This document shows positions 24,884 through 35,733 of a stretch of 64,000 nucleotides of DNA, in pieces. This DNA is from Prostheceraeus crozeri. Its lineage: Eukaryota > Platyhelminthes > Polycladida > Euryleptidae. Where the stretch lies: contig CAJQUW010009199.1 in NCBI GenBank assembly GCA_907163375.1, positions 1 through 64,000 of the forward strand. Direction: 5' to 3'. The notes below the pieces were generated by a model. The model worked only from the letters and a program-made list of their open reading frames with translations. It searched no databases and was not told the origin of the DNA. A program made the translations under genes and the position numbers. Position 1 is the first letter of the stretch, and each line of letters starts with the position of its first letter.

Positions 24884-26792
24884 TGGCGTTTAAATATCTC
24901 AATGAAGAAATCTTTCTCATAGTGAGGTAGTAACTGCAGATTTTTCCAAGGGGATGGTTTGGATAATTTACCTTTCAATTTGCGGAAACCGTCATGACAA
25001 CGAACTTCATTGATGCAATTAAACAAAAATGCTGCATTAATGTAAATTATAAACTGGTAAATCATAGTTGAAATAAAATTTTCATGATTTACTTAACAAT
25101 TACCGTATCACACAATTAGGGCATGAGAAATTCATTGGTGGTATTCGCTTTGCTAAAGTAGGCAACCTTCAGTTTAGGAATACAATTTTAAGGGATTTTT
25201 CACATTTCTGAAAATAGTAGACGGATCTTCTAAAACTTGCTATAGAATGTAGCAGAGGTATGATATTTTCATTAACGATATCCATTTGATGGTTGACTGC
25301 TCGGTTGATCTTTGAGCTACAAATCTATTTTCCACCGAGGAATGCCACCACAACAGAATGTCTTCGAGATCTTTCGAGCAATATCGTCGACTCGTCGTCC
25401 ATCGTCAGGATTCCCCAATGGAAAATACATCATCTAATCCGCTATTTGAAAAACATTTGGCATGATTCCAACGACTGAAAATTCTGCAAGCTAATGGCCT
25501 ATCCTATTAGAGAAGCTGTAATCGGGTCTGAAATGACAGTAGGACACGAATCTTTCAGCTTCAGACATCTTAACTGAGAATTTTAGGCCTCCAAAAAATG
25601 GTAACACTACTCACGATGTCGCTTATGAGGAGTAATCGTTGGTTATCGTGATCGATTATTTGCGGTATTTCTATGCATCAGTGGAACATGATATTTGGGT
25701 AGAAGGTCAATACACAGTAGATTTCATTTCTACAACTAAGAAAACATTATGCAATTCTGACCATTTACATTTTTCAACTAGCATCGCTCTAGCTCAGAAT
25801 GAGACGAGAACTCTCTGTGGTAACCATGTCAAATAACGATATCATATATCTGCTCACCTCATTCTAAGAGATATAAAACAGGAAGAGGAATTCAATATTT
25901 AAAGAAAGTATTTTTCAAAAGACCATCAAAATTGACTTTTAAGTGGGTTAATTCTAAACTAATTCTTACTAAAGCAACGGTATACAAAAACTGAATGTCA
26001 CGAAAATTGGACTCCTGCATGCAATAATAATATTGCCGGATAACCATCGGTGGTTGAGCGAGTGATGAAAGAAAGATTTAAGACGATTATCAAAAATATT
26101 CTTTGTTAACACTAAGCTAGCCAACGAAGTTATTGTACTTGAGTCAGGGTATCTGTGATTTCTTTTCTCTAGTGCAATCAGTCTAAGTCGATTATCAATC
26201 AGTTTTTTTAATGCAATTTACCTGCAACCTTTCGATCCAATTCAATACATGGATTTGTCAATTTCCTGACCCGAACTTTCGCCGTGGAAGATTCGTTGAC
26301 TTCATCCTTACCAAATCCACTGGCTTGCGCAAGTGCTGCCAACATGTAAGAAAGAAAAAAGTAAAATAGATCATCAATTTTATTTTAAAGAAGTGCAAGA
26401 CATATGCTTATAGGACAAGTGTCAAATAACTCAAGCACTTTTATCACGCACTGAAGTCTGGTTCAAGCAAGATCAACATGAAAACGTGATGCAATGTCCA
26501 TCTAGATCCAAAAATAGGATGACTTTCCCGATTGAACGATTTGTCGTACACATTTTAGATGTAGTATGAATACATGAATGAGTGCTGCTTCAATGGCTAT
26601 TTTTACATTCATGTACATCCTTGTGATCGTCTTTAGTAACCTTGAATCATTCAAGCTAACAACTGGTGAGAATCTGCCAGGATCTCACTGAATTAGGATC
26701 GTGAAATGATTTTCCGAAGTGTCATATCATGCAGACTTCTGTGCAGGAACTTTACTTCAGATCCAAGCAATAATTGAATCATTGGATTTTAA
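24884..26792. other. no confident gene
   Basis: A plus-strand frame at 25,293-25,478 is somewhat protein-like but has open opposite-strand frames too and no splice support. Nothing else recognised. Confidence 0.4.
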
Positions 26793-27658
26793 CCCTCAGA
26801 GACCTGAGGGGGTCCAGTAGACCCTTAGCTATATTTTTCTATTTCACGTTTTATAGAGACGATGTATCAACGTTCATGCCCATTTAAAATCATCATGACT
26901 GACAGTGATTCCGCATGTAATGTTTCATTTCAATTGAATCAGCAGAAGTATGGTTGATAGGCCAAGGGCTCCCTCAGGTTTCACAAGGTGTAGAAATTTC
27001 AACTGAAATTCTTTTACGATCTATCGGAAAATGATTTTCTTCATGTCCATAATGGTGCATAGTGCGTGAAATTCATTTAGTTGTTGCCTACATCATGCTC
27101 GTGCACGTGTGCTGTGTTATAAGATCACAAAATAATCGTGCGTGACTGGTCGGCCTAGATGAACAACTCGGCATAAATCAATGCTCAAGGTGAAAGCTAT
27201 CTTTATATTCACGGTTCAATACGAAGACTTTGACTATTGAATAAGTCTTCACTAAAGTAATTTGATGAGTTTAAGATCTCCACAGCTGTTTTGAGAATGT
27301 AAAGTGCAGCAATTATACTCCAGTCAGGCCTTTCCGGTAGGGATCGATAAATTTAGAATAATGAACAAATGTAAGGGTTCTGCTGCATGGACGTTTCATT
27401 GTGGCAGTAAACATCGTGAAACCGCCTCCTAATACAACTGATATTACGCCAATTGTTGTTGACTAATGAAAACATTATATTCTCGTATGTGTTGCTGAGA
27501 GGATTGAACCACGCTCAGACAATTGATTATATCGATCTGCTACGGGTGGACATCATTGTTTTACTAAAAATCAAATTTCCCGATGTTTTGATATTGATGT
27601 AAGCAGGCAAACTGATAATTTGTAAAATGGGTCCCTGGACCCCCTTAGGTCTCAAAGG
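26793..27658 (+). mobile_element. non-autonomous DNA element with imperfect terminal inverted repeats
   Basis: The left end is CCCTCAGAGACCTGAGGGGG, preceded by TTAA at 26,789-26,792. The right end (complement) is CCTTTGAGACCTAAGGGGG. Inside there is no reading frame. The TTAA plus CCC start recalls piggyBac-type ends, but no TTAA follows the right end, so this is tentative. Related copies lie at 2,378-2,535 (minus) and 50,160-50,830 (plus). Confidence 0.65.
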
Positions 27659-27716
27659 ATGTGAAGAATCTCAGACCTCTGCTGGCTAAGTATTCATAGA
27701 GTCTCGAAATTCCTTT

Positions 27717-28298
27717 TTGGACTCAACGCTTGACGCTATTGCTCTCTGGTGGAATAACTTTATTGCCCACAAGATTCCAACTGAATGCACACTTTCACCT
27801 AGATGCGTGCAAATGTTGGACACTCTTCCGATTCGACGGTCCAATCTTTTCTTTGCAATCAAACACTTCAATTTTGTATTTCCTGTTGATGTGAAATTGT
27901 TCGCTTTGCTCCAATTACGTTCATTCTTAAATTCAGTATATATCTTGCATCAGTAGTACTTGATACCACTGCTAGACTATGCATCTTCCGTTTTTGTGTG
28001 CTTGCCTTTTCATCTACAGGACCGTCTTCGACATTTGTATAAACGATGTCATCGTATTATTCACGAACGAGAGTGCAACTGTGATGTATTTGAGGACATC
28101 AACAACCGTCGCATGAGGCTTGCCTGCAAACTTTACAAATCTGCTGAAAGCATGACTAGCCATCCTCTCCATGAGCTCATCCCCTGTCGTTACGAAATAA
28201 GCGGTCAGTACTATGTTGAAATATCAAAAACTTCCCGAAGGCAGAGCCAGTTTCAGTTGTTTGTCTCGATGTATCTCAACGGTATTCACCTTGAATGA
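27717..28298 (+). pseudogene. LINE reverse-transcriptase C-terminal remnant (L2/CR1-like)
   Basis: One frame, broken by a TAG at 27,954, encodes RRSNLFFAIKHFNF, then LIPLLDYASSVFVCLP, then LQDRLRHLYKRCHRIIHERE, then NRRMRLACKLYKSAESMTSH and PLHELIP. The 'LdYas.Vf..LP...L..Lykr..RII' block is the thumb/connection region typical of L2/CR1/Jockey-type LINE polymerases, whose role is target-primed reverse transcription. The palm with its catalytic aspartates, and the endonuclease, are absent, so this is a 5'-truncated dead copy. A CT-rich tract and AT-rich tail follow at 28,385-28,430. Confidence 0.7.
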
Positions 28299-29002
28299 TT
28301 TTCTATTGAATTACTTTAGTCACTTTTATAATCTGAAACGTAAAATCGTGTATTTAATTTGATTGCCATTCCAAATATAAAACACTTTCTCTCTCTTTCT
28401 CTCTCTCTCAAAATTCAAAATTCAAGGGTTTATATTTCATCAATGAAATTACCCAAAAGGATGAAAATAACAAATACATGAGGAAAAGTAAGCATGAATG
28501 AAGAATGACTCACCAATGTTCTAATGTGTCACTGAATCACATATAGTGTAGATGAAGGATGATGTCGGAGGATGCTTCAGAAAGTCATAAAATGTTACAT
28601 GCCATGATGATACTATGATTATACACTATGAGAAAAATATGAACATGAGCGTTTACTATCCAAGCGAGTAATAGGCATTAAGGCACAGTAAGTATAACGA
28701 AGGAGAGGAGGCGTCATGCATGAATTGGAATTGGCATTACTTTATATCAGGTGAAATGCATAAAATATTACCCATCAGTGTTTGATATTATTCAAGTTAT
28801 TTTTTCATCATTTTCTCTTTTATTTAAATCAGCAACATCGCTACCCATCACACTTGTTATATAATGGCGGAGATCGGTCAAACATGTTATGCACATATCA
28901 TAATATTCTAAATCGAAATAATCATCATGATAATTCAGTGTTGAATCACTGATGCTGCTTTAATATTAATTTAGTATAATAAATGAAGGAAGAATATCTC
29001 AC
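28299..29002. other. no gene seen; includes a 13-bp inverted match to the 88-bp leader
   Basis: The 13 bases gcggagatcggtc (28,867-28,879, plus) recur inverted at 29,053-29,065 inside the 88-bp unit. If the minus strand is transcribed from 29,090, this stretch would be intron, since it starts GTGAGATATT at 29,002. Confidence 0.45.
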
Positions 29003-29090
29003 CTGTAAATCAAATTGAAAATAACTAAGATGATGTTGCAATAATGGGTTTGGACCGATCTCCGCGTGTTGCTAATAGTCTGACGACAAC
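29003..29090 (-). repeat. 88-bp leader unit, same as the LINE 5' end at 35,610-35,697
   Basis: It is identical to 35,610-35,697 at 86 of 88 positions and in the same orientation. On the minus strand it ends TTTGATTTACAG. Here the next bases are GTGAGATATT, a consensus splice donor; at the LINE copy the next bases are AATGACATC, the start of ORF1. It therefore behaves like a 5' untranslated exon seen unspliced here and spliced in the LINE copy. It could instead be an isolated LINE 5' fragment. Confidence 0.8.
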
Positions 29091-29559
29091 GGCTTGATTG
29101 AATTTCTTTGCTATCTGCACTTGATCGTAGCAGATGAGTATTAGTCATATCATGTTGCATTCATGGTTAGAAGCTGCATTGTTCTTTGTAATTTTCTATT
29201 TCTCATATTTACAGCTTTGCACCTATTGCTGTAGTCCCGGCTTGAGTGTGTTCACTGTGATATCAATAGACATGCAAGAGAGATGGAAAATTCTTTTGCA
29301 AAACTGGAAGATATCAATGACAATCAAACCACTACCTTTCGCGTTGACTATTTATATATCTATGTATTTCGTACATCTTAATGTGTCAACGTTTGCATAG
29401 ACTAATGATAAAGGGGTTGGAATTGCATTGCTTTTCATTATTCACTATTTCTGATATCTATGCAGCTTGTAAGGTATTTAGTTAATGACTGTAATTCTCT
29501 CGGTCTGAGCTTGTCCATCAAAACATAGAAATCTGGTCGATCGACATTCGCTAAGTGAT

Positions 29560-29697
29560 AGATATAGCACTTGAAGAGTTACTATATCATTTTCCTACAC
29601 TCTTTTTCATAGATATACGCACTCAGCTTCGCTTCGTGCGTATATCTAGAAAACTCGTGCAGGAAAATGATATAGCATCCCTTCAAGTGCTATATCT
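29560..29697. repeat. 138-bp interrupted palindrome
   Basis: The outer arms agatatagcacttgaag / cttcaagtgctatatct, the middle arms ctatatcattttcct / aggaaaatgatatag and the inner arms agatatacgcac / gtgcgtatatct nest around a 13-base centre. It resembles a small hairpin MITE or a structured element about 150 bp upstream of the recombinase gene. Confidence 0.85.
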
Positions 29698-29853
29698 ATT
29701 TTATACCATTTTCTATAAATATCTGTGACTAGCATTGGTCAGTATATGGACTCCTAGATATTTGATCTCTTAATTTTTTAAATCTCTTAAAAGAATGCAG
29801 GATAACTTATTCATTTTCAAATCTGGAAAGTAAAGACAAGGTTGAATTTAACG

Positions 29854-31091
29854 ATGAATGATCTCACAGAAGAACTTTTTCTCTCAATGGAAGGACATAA
29901 CACGCATAGACGATTCAAGAAAAGATCTGACGAAGAAATAAACAATATGATCCAAAATTCCAAACCAAAAAATACAGAAAAGTCAACAAAGTGGTGCATG
30001 AAAATCTTTAATGATTGGAAAGAAAATAGACCAGAAAATATTTCTGATATAGTCGAAATGACCGACAATGAATTAAACAGCTGGCTGGCCCGATTCACAT
30101 CGGAAGCATGTAAAGTCAATGGTGAAGAATACCCAGCCAAAACGCTTTATTTGATCGCATGTGGAATATTAAGACACTTACGTGATAATGGAATACAAGA
30201 TAAAAACATTTTAGACTTTCGAGATAACCGTTATACATACTTCACCACTCAGATGTGTTTTCTGAAGCGGAAGAGGTCGAAATGTGGCAGAAAGGTGTTT
30301 TTGGAAATTGTTCAAGCGAAGTATTGCAATACACCGTATATTTTTATAATTGCAAATTATTCGGACTACGTGGAAGGGAAGAGCACCACGACCTGCAAGT
30401 CAATGACTTCATCATTGGAAATGATAGTGATGGAAAAGTGTATATTAAATACACCTCAAGATCAAGAAAAAATTTTAATGGTTGTCTAAGGCAAATACAT
30501 TTTAAACCAAAAGTTATCAAACATTATGACACTGAAGGGAGAAAGTCTATCATATCTTTGTACAGAGAATATTTTCAAGCATTGGGGGAAACTGAAGGCC
30601 CATTCTACTTGAGGACTCTTCCAAACTTAATGAACTCAATTCGCTTTGGCAAACAGCGTGTTGGAGTGAATACACTCTCAAAAATTTTACCTATCCTTGC
30701 AGCAAGGGCGAATTTGAAAGGGAATTATACTAGCCATTCGGGTAAGGCTACATGTGCTACAAGACTGTCAGAAAATAGTCTCGACGACAAAATAATTAAA
30801 AAGCGACTCGGAAATCGCTCATCGAAAGGATTAGAAGCATACAAACGAAGACGAGATGATGATTACAATGCATCTATTGTTTTGAATCCTCCCGAAGTTT
30901 CACCAAATTCAATCCCAACCCCAGAGTTAAAACCGAATTTTGAAGATTTAGAACCGACTTTCTTCAGTGAAATAATGGAATGTGGACCCCCTCCTCAATC
31001 TTCGAACAGAAACGACAATCAAAATTATTCTGGAATCGCACAACCAGCTCAGAACTTTTATAATTGTTACTTCTATGTTTACAGAAAGTAA
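29854..31091 (+). pseudogene. Crypton-type tyrosine recombinase (DUF3504-like)
   Basis: The N-terminal part (ATG at 29,854) has a core-binding helical domain: KSTKWCMKIFNDWKENR, then NELNSWLARFTSEA, then YPAKTLYLIACGILRHLRDN. In another frame from about 30,246 follows the catalytic domain: VFSEAEEVEMWQKGVFG, FYNCKLFGLRGREEHHDLQ (Arg), YTSHSGKATCATRLSE (His-x-x-Lys) and GNRSSKGLEAYKRRRDDD (candidate Tyr nucleophile). This is the Crypton/ZMYM-QRICH1 recombinase fold, which cuts and rejoins DNA through a 3'-phosphotyrosine. Compared with relatives, about 20 residues before VFSEAEEVEMW are missing and the frame changes there, so this copy has suffered a deletion with frameshift. A proline-rich tail ends at 31,091. 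No terminal repeats are expected for Cryptons. Confidence 0.75.
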
Positions 31092-31165
31092 TGTGCATGT
31101 ATATTTTGTATATAAGATTCTTCGTTATACATAGATATCATAAGCTTCGTTATACTGCACACTTT

Positions 31166-34100
31166 TTAGTTATACTGCACTGTTTTAAGGTAGTTATAGC
31201 ACTCTAAAATACATAGCACTGGGAACTGAAAATGGTATAATAATGGAATATGCAATTTTCTTACTTTATGATATCGAGGACATGCCGCAATAAAATGATA
31301 TAAATCTTCTAAGCTGCTATCATCACAAAAGCTGCAAATACGTGTACATTCATCATATTCTCTTCGATTTTTGTATCTTCCAATTTCAGTTGCTAGGTCA
31401 TGGTTTCCAGTTCTGAATTTTACTATCAGATTCATATTGAGTTTTAAGCTATGGTACTGCAGATAGTTTTTCATTTCACATTTAAATCCAGTTAGTTCCA
31501 AGTATCTTCGTCCTCTGTGACTATGCTTTGCTGAATCAATCCATCTCTCTCGAAAGTAATCTTTCAATCTTGTATTAACCACTTTGTTAAAAGTTTTCTT
31601 TTCCATTATCTGATCATTAATCATATGTGCTAGGTTGAGTTTCGTCGACAGTTTTTGTATTCTCCAACACCCAGTTCTTTTATGAATCTCATCGTTCACA
31701 TTGCTACTAATTGTTTGAAATATTTTATAAATATAACTTTCCTTATTCATGTTTTGCATTTTATTCCAATATCTTAATGCCGGTTTGTAAAAATGGAATT
31801 CCATAGGTTTTAGACCAAACTCTCCAATGAGGCAGTAATTCGGAGTAGATAATTTGAGATGAAAATATCACTTATAGAATTGGTTCTGTATTTTATTTAA
31901 TTCATCTAACTTATTGTGAAATAGAAATTCTCCACAATATCTCATTTTTGATAGGGCAAGTGTTTCGAAGGTGTCTTTTATAACACTGCCTTCTATCTGG
32001 CCGAATTCTTTTAATACCAGTGCTGTTGAGAAAGATGATCGTCTACCTCTATTGCTTAATTCCTTTATATGCTTTTTATCATTTTTTGAGAACCACATGC
32101 CGAGATATTTGTACTCTTTTACAACTTCTATAATCTGTATTGAATTATCGAGATTTACTTTCACTTCACTGAATTGAGCTTTATCTTTGACCATAATTTT
32201 AGTTTTGTCAAAATTAATTTTTAATCCGTTATTCGAGCAATATCGTTGCACTATCTTTATTTGCTTAATGAGACCTCTTTGACTTTCACTCATCAATAAG
32301 ATATCATCATCATAGGTCATGATAGCGATTTTCAGATCCGAAATATCTTTATCGAATTCGTCTAGCAGGTCGCTAATGTATAAGCAAAACAAAGTAGGTG
32401 AGAGACTATCTCCCTGAGGAATTCCATTTACAGGATAGAACGGTTCTGTGATCTCCTGATTGAATAAGATTTGAATTTTCTTTTCACATATTAGTCGAAT
32501 TATCAAGGAAGTTACCTTACTATGTGGTAGATAGGCCTCAACTTTTGATTTTAACATTTCTTTTGGAATTGAATCGAATGCCTTCGATAGATCAGTAAAG
32601 CAAAGATATAGTGGATGATGTTTATTTGAATATATCTGAATTACTTCTCGCAATAATAGTATGTTATCTAGGACTGAGTTTCCTTTTCGAAATCCAGTTT
32701 GTGGTGCATGAATAATATTGTTATCATCCAACCATTTACAGAGTCTGGCGTTGACTATTCTAGTTAACAATTTCTCAACACATGATGATAAATTTATGCA
32801 TCTTTAAGAAGAAATCAAATTTTTGTCACCTTTCTTATAGGTTGGTAAATTCCAACTTGTATTCTAAGGTATTATTGCTTCATTATGAATGCTATTAAAT
32901 AAATGATAAAGAATTTCTATTACATCATTTGATTTTTGTTTGAACATTTCATACACTAGGCCCTCGGGTCCACTGGCTTTAGAATTTTTTGCACTCCTTA
33001 TTGTTTCTATTATTTCTTGTTGTGTTATATCACTTTCTAAAATAGGACCTTTGAACTTTATTATTCTAGTATATTCGATTCTCTCGGATATTTTTATAGT
33101 CTTTAACCGTGTAGTCTGTTTTTCTTGATTATTTTGTTCTATGAAATCAGTTGCTTTTAATGAAGTAATAATCTTTCTTTTCTTTTTTTCTTAGTTGAGA
33201 TTCATTAGATTCCAGTATTGTTTTGTGTCACCTTCTAATTTTGCTTTTTTAGATCCTCCATTCTTTTGGCTTTTAATTGGTTTTTCTCGTTTTTTATATT
33301 GACAATAGCTTTCTTTTTACTTATCAGCAACAGTTCAAGATTTTCTCTGGTTTTATTTTTTTTCCAATTATCCACTTGTACTTTGTATTCACGTCTATGC
33401 TTTCTAGTTTCATCTGAATATTTCATCACTGCCTTATTTATTTTGTTTTTTTTTTGGGTTGCTTTTTCCATATTTTCTATCAGAGTTTTATACATTTCTG
33501 AAATTGTGACCATTTGCTTTTCTTTTAGGCGCTGTAGTAATAACTTGCATTCGGCTTCAAAGAGATTTATGTCAAAATTTGATTCCGATTCACTTGTCCA
33601 TTTGTATGGCGCTTTTATGTTAATGTGTACAAAATTTATTTTATTTTTGCAAATTTTACCGCATTTTTGTTCTGATTTTAGACTAATGTTTAGCTCGATT
33701 TTTATTGGTGAATGATCTGTATAAAGGGTAGGATCACCTATCACTATCTTGTATATTTTCTATAAGTGATTTTGATACTATTACATAATCAATTACTGAC
33801 CTTCTTATTTTTATGCCTTGTAAACAATGATACGTACATTTTCCACTTTCGAATCTCCCATTTGTTATTATTAGTGATGTATCGTTACAAAATTTAATTA
33901 TCTCTTTTCCCGTTCCATTAATAGTAAGATCATCTGATTTGCGTTTTGGAATATCGAGTTGTTCGTTATCAGAGATCAATCCTATCCTTCCATTTAGATC
34001 ACCTATCATAATGATGTTGTGCATTTTGAATTCTATCATATATTGCTTTATTTTCTCAAAGCATTCATTTCCCTTATAGCGTGACTCTCTATTTTCTTTG

Positions 34101-34480
34101 TAACAGACTATGACATACATATCATTTTGTGCTTTCCACTGTATGTTATTCAATCTTAAGTTCAATAAATTTCCATCTGCGTTATTTATTTCTTCACATT
34201 TTAAGAGGTTATTTAGCTTAGATTCTTTTATGTATATGGATATATTTCGACCAATATAATGTTTTCGCTTTACAATCGCATGATATCCTAAATAATTATC
34301 TATTATGGGCGGATGCTCATCTTCCTTCAGATGTGTTTCAGTAAAACATAAAATATCATAACCACTTATATCATTGGCTAAATCTGAGTTTTTGATTTTG
34401 TAATCATTCAAAGAATTGATATTGATGTAAAATATTTTTATCTGTTCATAATATTGGTTGTTTTCCCTGTCTCCTCTCCT
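31166..34480 (-). pseudogene. LINE ORF2: endonuclease and reverse transcriptase (broken)
   Basis: The AP-endonuclease begins KIFYININSLND (about 34,440) with CFTETHLKEDE, IMIGDLNGRIG and SVIDYVIVS. Then TDHSPIKIEL (about 33,715) continues in another frame, a one-base shift near 33,740. A Lys-rich linker leads to the polymerase: SKASGPEGLVYEMFK, TGFRKGNSVLDNILLL, LCFTDLSKAFDSIP, GIPQGDSLSPTLF and MTYDDDILLMS, where the usual YADD is YDDD. In-frame stops fall after HNEAIIP (about 32,866), after KNLISS (about 32,807) and after NQFYK (31,868). The C-terminus has CSFCDDSSLEDLYHFIAACP, a zinc-knuckle-like motif. ORF2 would nick target DNA and copy its RNA there. It lacks an in-frame ATG near the ORF1 stop, suggesting re-initiation. 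Confidence 0.85.
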
Positions 34481-34489
34481 TTATTTACG

Positions 34490-35608
34490 TTAAAAATATG
34501 TGGGAGGAATCCTCTGAGTAGGTGGATACCCAACGTTCTCACTAGAATGCTGGTTATCAGGTTTACCGTATAACAAGTGGGTCGGCACAAAGCGAGGAAA
34601 TTGTTCTTTGCTGGGAGTTAATGTCACTCGGAATCGTTCATCTTCTCTCTGCTGTTGGTGTTGTTGTTGTTGATGCTGTCGATTTTGAGGTTGATGGTAT
34701 TCCTGGCGGTATTGATGCTGTCTTTGATCGTAGTAATGACGAGGAGGTTGCTGGTAGTGTGTATTCCGTTGATAGTAGTTTCTTGTTGGTCTTCGGAAAT
34801 TTCTATTCTGTGTTGATGATCTCCAACAGTTTCTCGCGATATGCCCTCTTCGCTTACAGTTATAGCAAGTTGGGGTCCATCTCGCTTCATTTTGCTGTGT
34901 AGATCGATTTGGCTGCAACTCAGGTTCTCTTGGTCGATGTTGATCTATGAAGTAGTCGAGTCTCTTTTCAATTAGTGATATTTTCATATCGAGGTCTTCG
35001 AACTTCCTCTTGAATTCTCCATTTGGATTTGATTGGCCGCTTCCCTCCTTCGTAATACGTCGCGACTCTTCGTTCAATGTTTGTTGCGGTCCTACGCACT
35101 TCTCCGTTAGCATGATTTTTCTAAATTCGCTGATCTGTTCGTCTTGCTTCTTCATCTCCGATTCGTAGGTCGATATTGATGTAAGCAGCTCTTGGCGCGA
35201 TCTCTTGCTGTTTTTCAGATCTTCTGTGACTGTTCTAAGCTGTTCTTCTGTTTCTTCAAACTTCAGTCTTTGTATGGTCAGCTCTTCCTCGTACTGCTGC
35301 AACTTCCTCAACAATTCTTCCGTTTCTGCTGTTCTGTTGATCTTCATTCTTCTCTTGATTTTCTCCGAGAGAGTTGTGAATGTCGATGTCATACACAGTT
35401 CACATGTGTATTTTCGCTTATACTGATACTTCCTCGAATACTTGATGAGTTCGTACACTGGTAACTCCGTGCAGGTGATGTGGTATGCCTTGTCACATTT
35501 GTCGCACTGCATCATGTCTTCGGTTTCGTTATCTTCTCCACATTTCTCGCATTTGACTTCATCGACTTTCACGAAAGTAGAGGGTGATGCTGAATCTGGT
35601 GATGTCAT
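34490..35608 (-). CDS. LINE ORF1 protein with PHD finger, coiled coil and CCHC knuckle
   Basis: 372 aa from ATG at 35,608 (MTSPDSASPS), the first ATG after the leader's CAG, to a stop at 34,490. A PHD-type zinc finger lies at about 20-72 (C20, C23, C35, C38, H43, C46, C69, C72). A charged coiled coil follows at about 80-165 (ELLRKLQQYEEELTIQRLKF), and a CCHC knuckle CYNCKRRGHIARNC at 248-261. A Gln/Arg/Tyr-rich tail (about 265-335) ends PPTQRIPPTYF. ORF1 proteins coat LINE RNA; PHD-bearing ORF1s occur in CR1-like and some other LINE groups. The frame is fully open while ORF2 is broken, so the copy may be fairly young. Confidence 0.85.
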   Translation of the reverse strand: MTSPDSASPSTFVKVDEVKCEKCGEDNETEDMMQCDKCDKAYHITCTELPVYELIKYSRKYQYKRKYTCELCMTSTFTTLSEKIKRRMKINRTAETEELLRKLQQYEEELTIQRLKFEETEEQLRTVTEDLKNSKRSRQELLTSISTYESEMKKQDEQISEFRKIMLTEKCVGPQQTLNEESRRITKEGSGQSNPNGEFKRKFEDLDMKISLIEKRLDYFIDQHRPREPELQPNRSTQQNEARWTPTCYNCKRRGHIARNCWRSSTQNRNFRRPTRNYYQRNTHYQQPPRHYYDQRQHQYRQEYHQPQNRQHQQQQHQQQREDERFRVTLTPSKEQFPRFVPTHLLYGKPDNQHSSENVGYPPTQRIPPTYF

Positions 35609-35694
35609 TCTGTAAATCAAATTGAAAATAACTAAGATGATGTTGCAATAATGGGTTTGGACCGATATCCGCGTGTTGTTAATAGTCTGACGAC

Positions 35695-35697
<3 letters not shown>

Positions 35698-35729
<32 letters not shown>
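35698..35729. repeat. (TC)n microsatellite at the LINE 5' junction
   Basis: About 16 TC units directly adjoin the LINE leader, so the LINE probably inserted into or next to this tract, or the tract grew at the junction. Confidence 0.9.

Positions 35730-35733
<4 letters not shown>

Larger units (their letters stand above)
31100..35697 (-). mobile_element. long LINE retrotransposon, nearly full length, decayed
   Basis: In transcription order (minus strand) it has an 88-bp leader (35,697-35,610), ORF1 (PHD, coiled coil, CCHC), ORF2 with an AP-type endonuclease, reverse transcriptase and a terminal Cys/His motif, then a short 3' part with 'gtataac' words. It abuts a (TC)n tract at its 5' side. 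The 3' boundary is uncertain (31,090-31,165). The domain order fits the Jockey/CR1/I branch. ORF2 carries one frameshift and at least three stops, so the copy is inactive although ORF1 stays open. Confidence 0.85.

Noticed and set aside
34621-35464. Open plus-strand frames opposite LINE ORF1
   Set aside because: Antisense shadows of a Gln/Arg-rich coding region.
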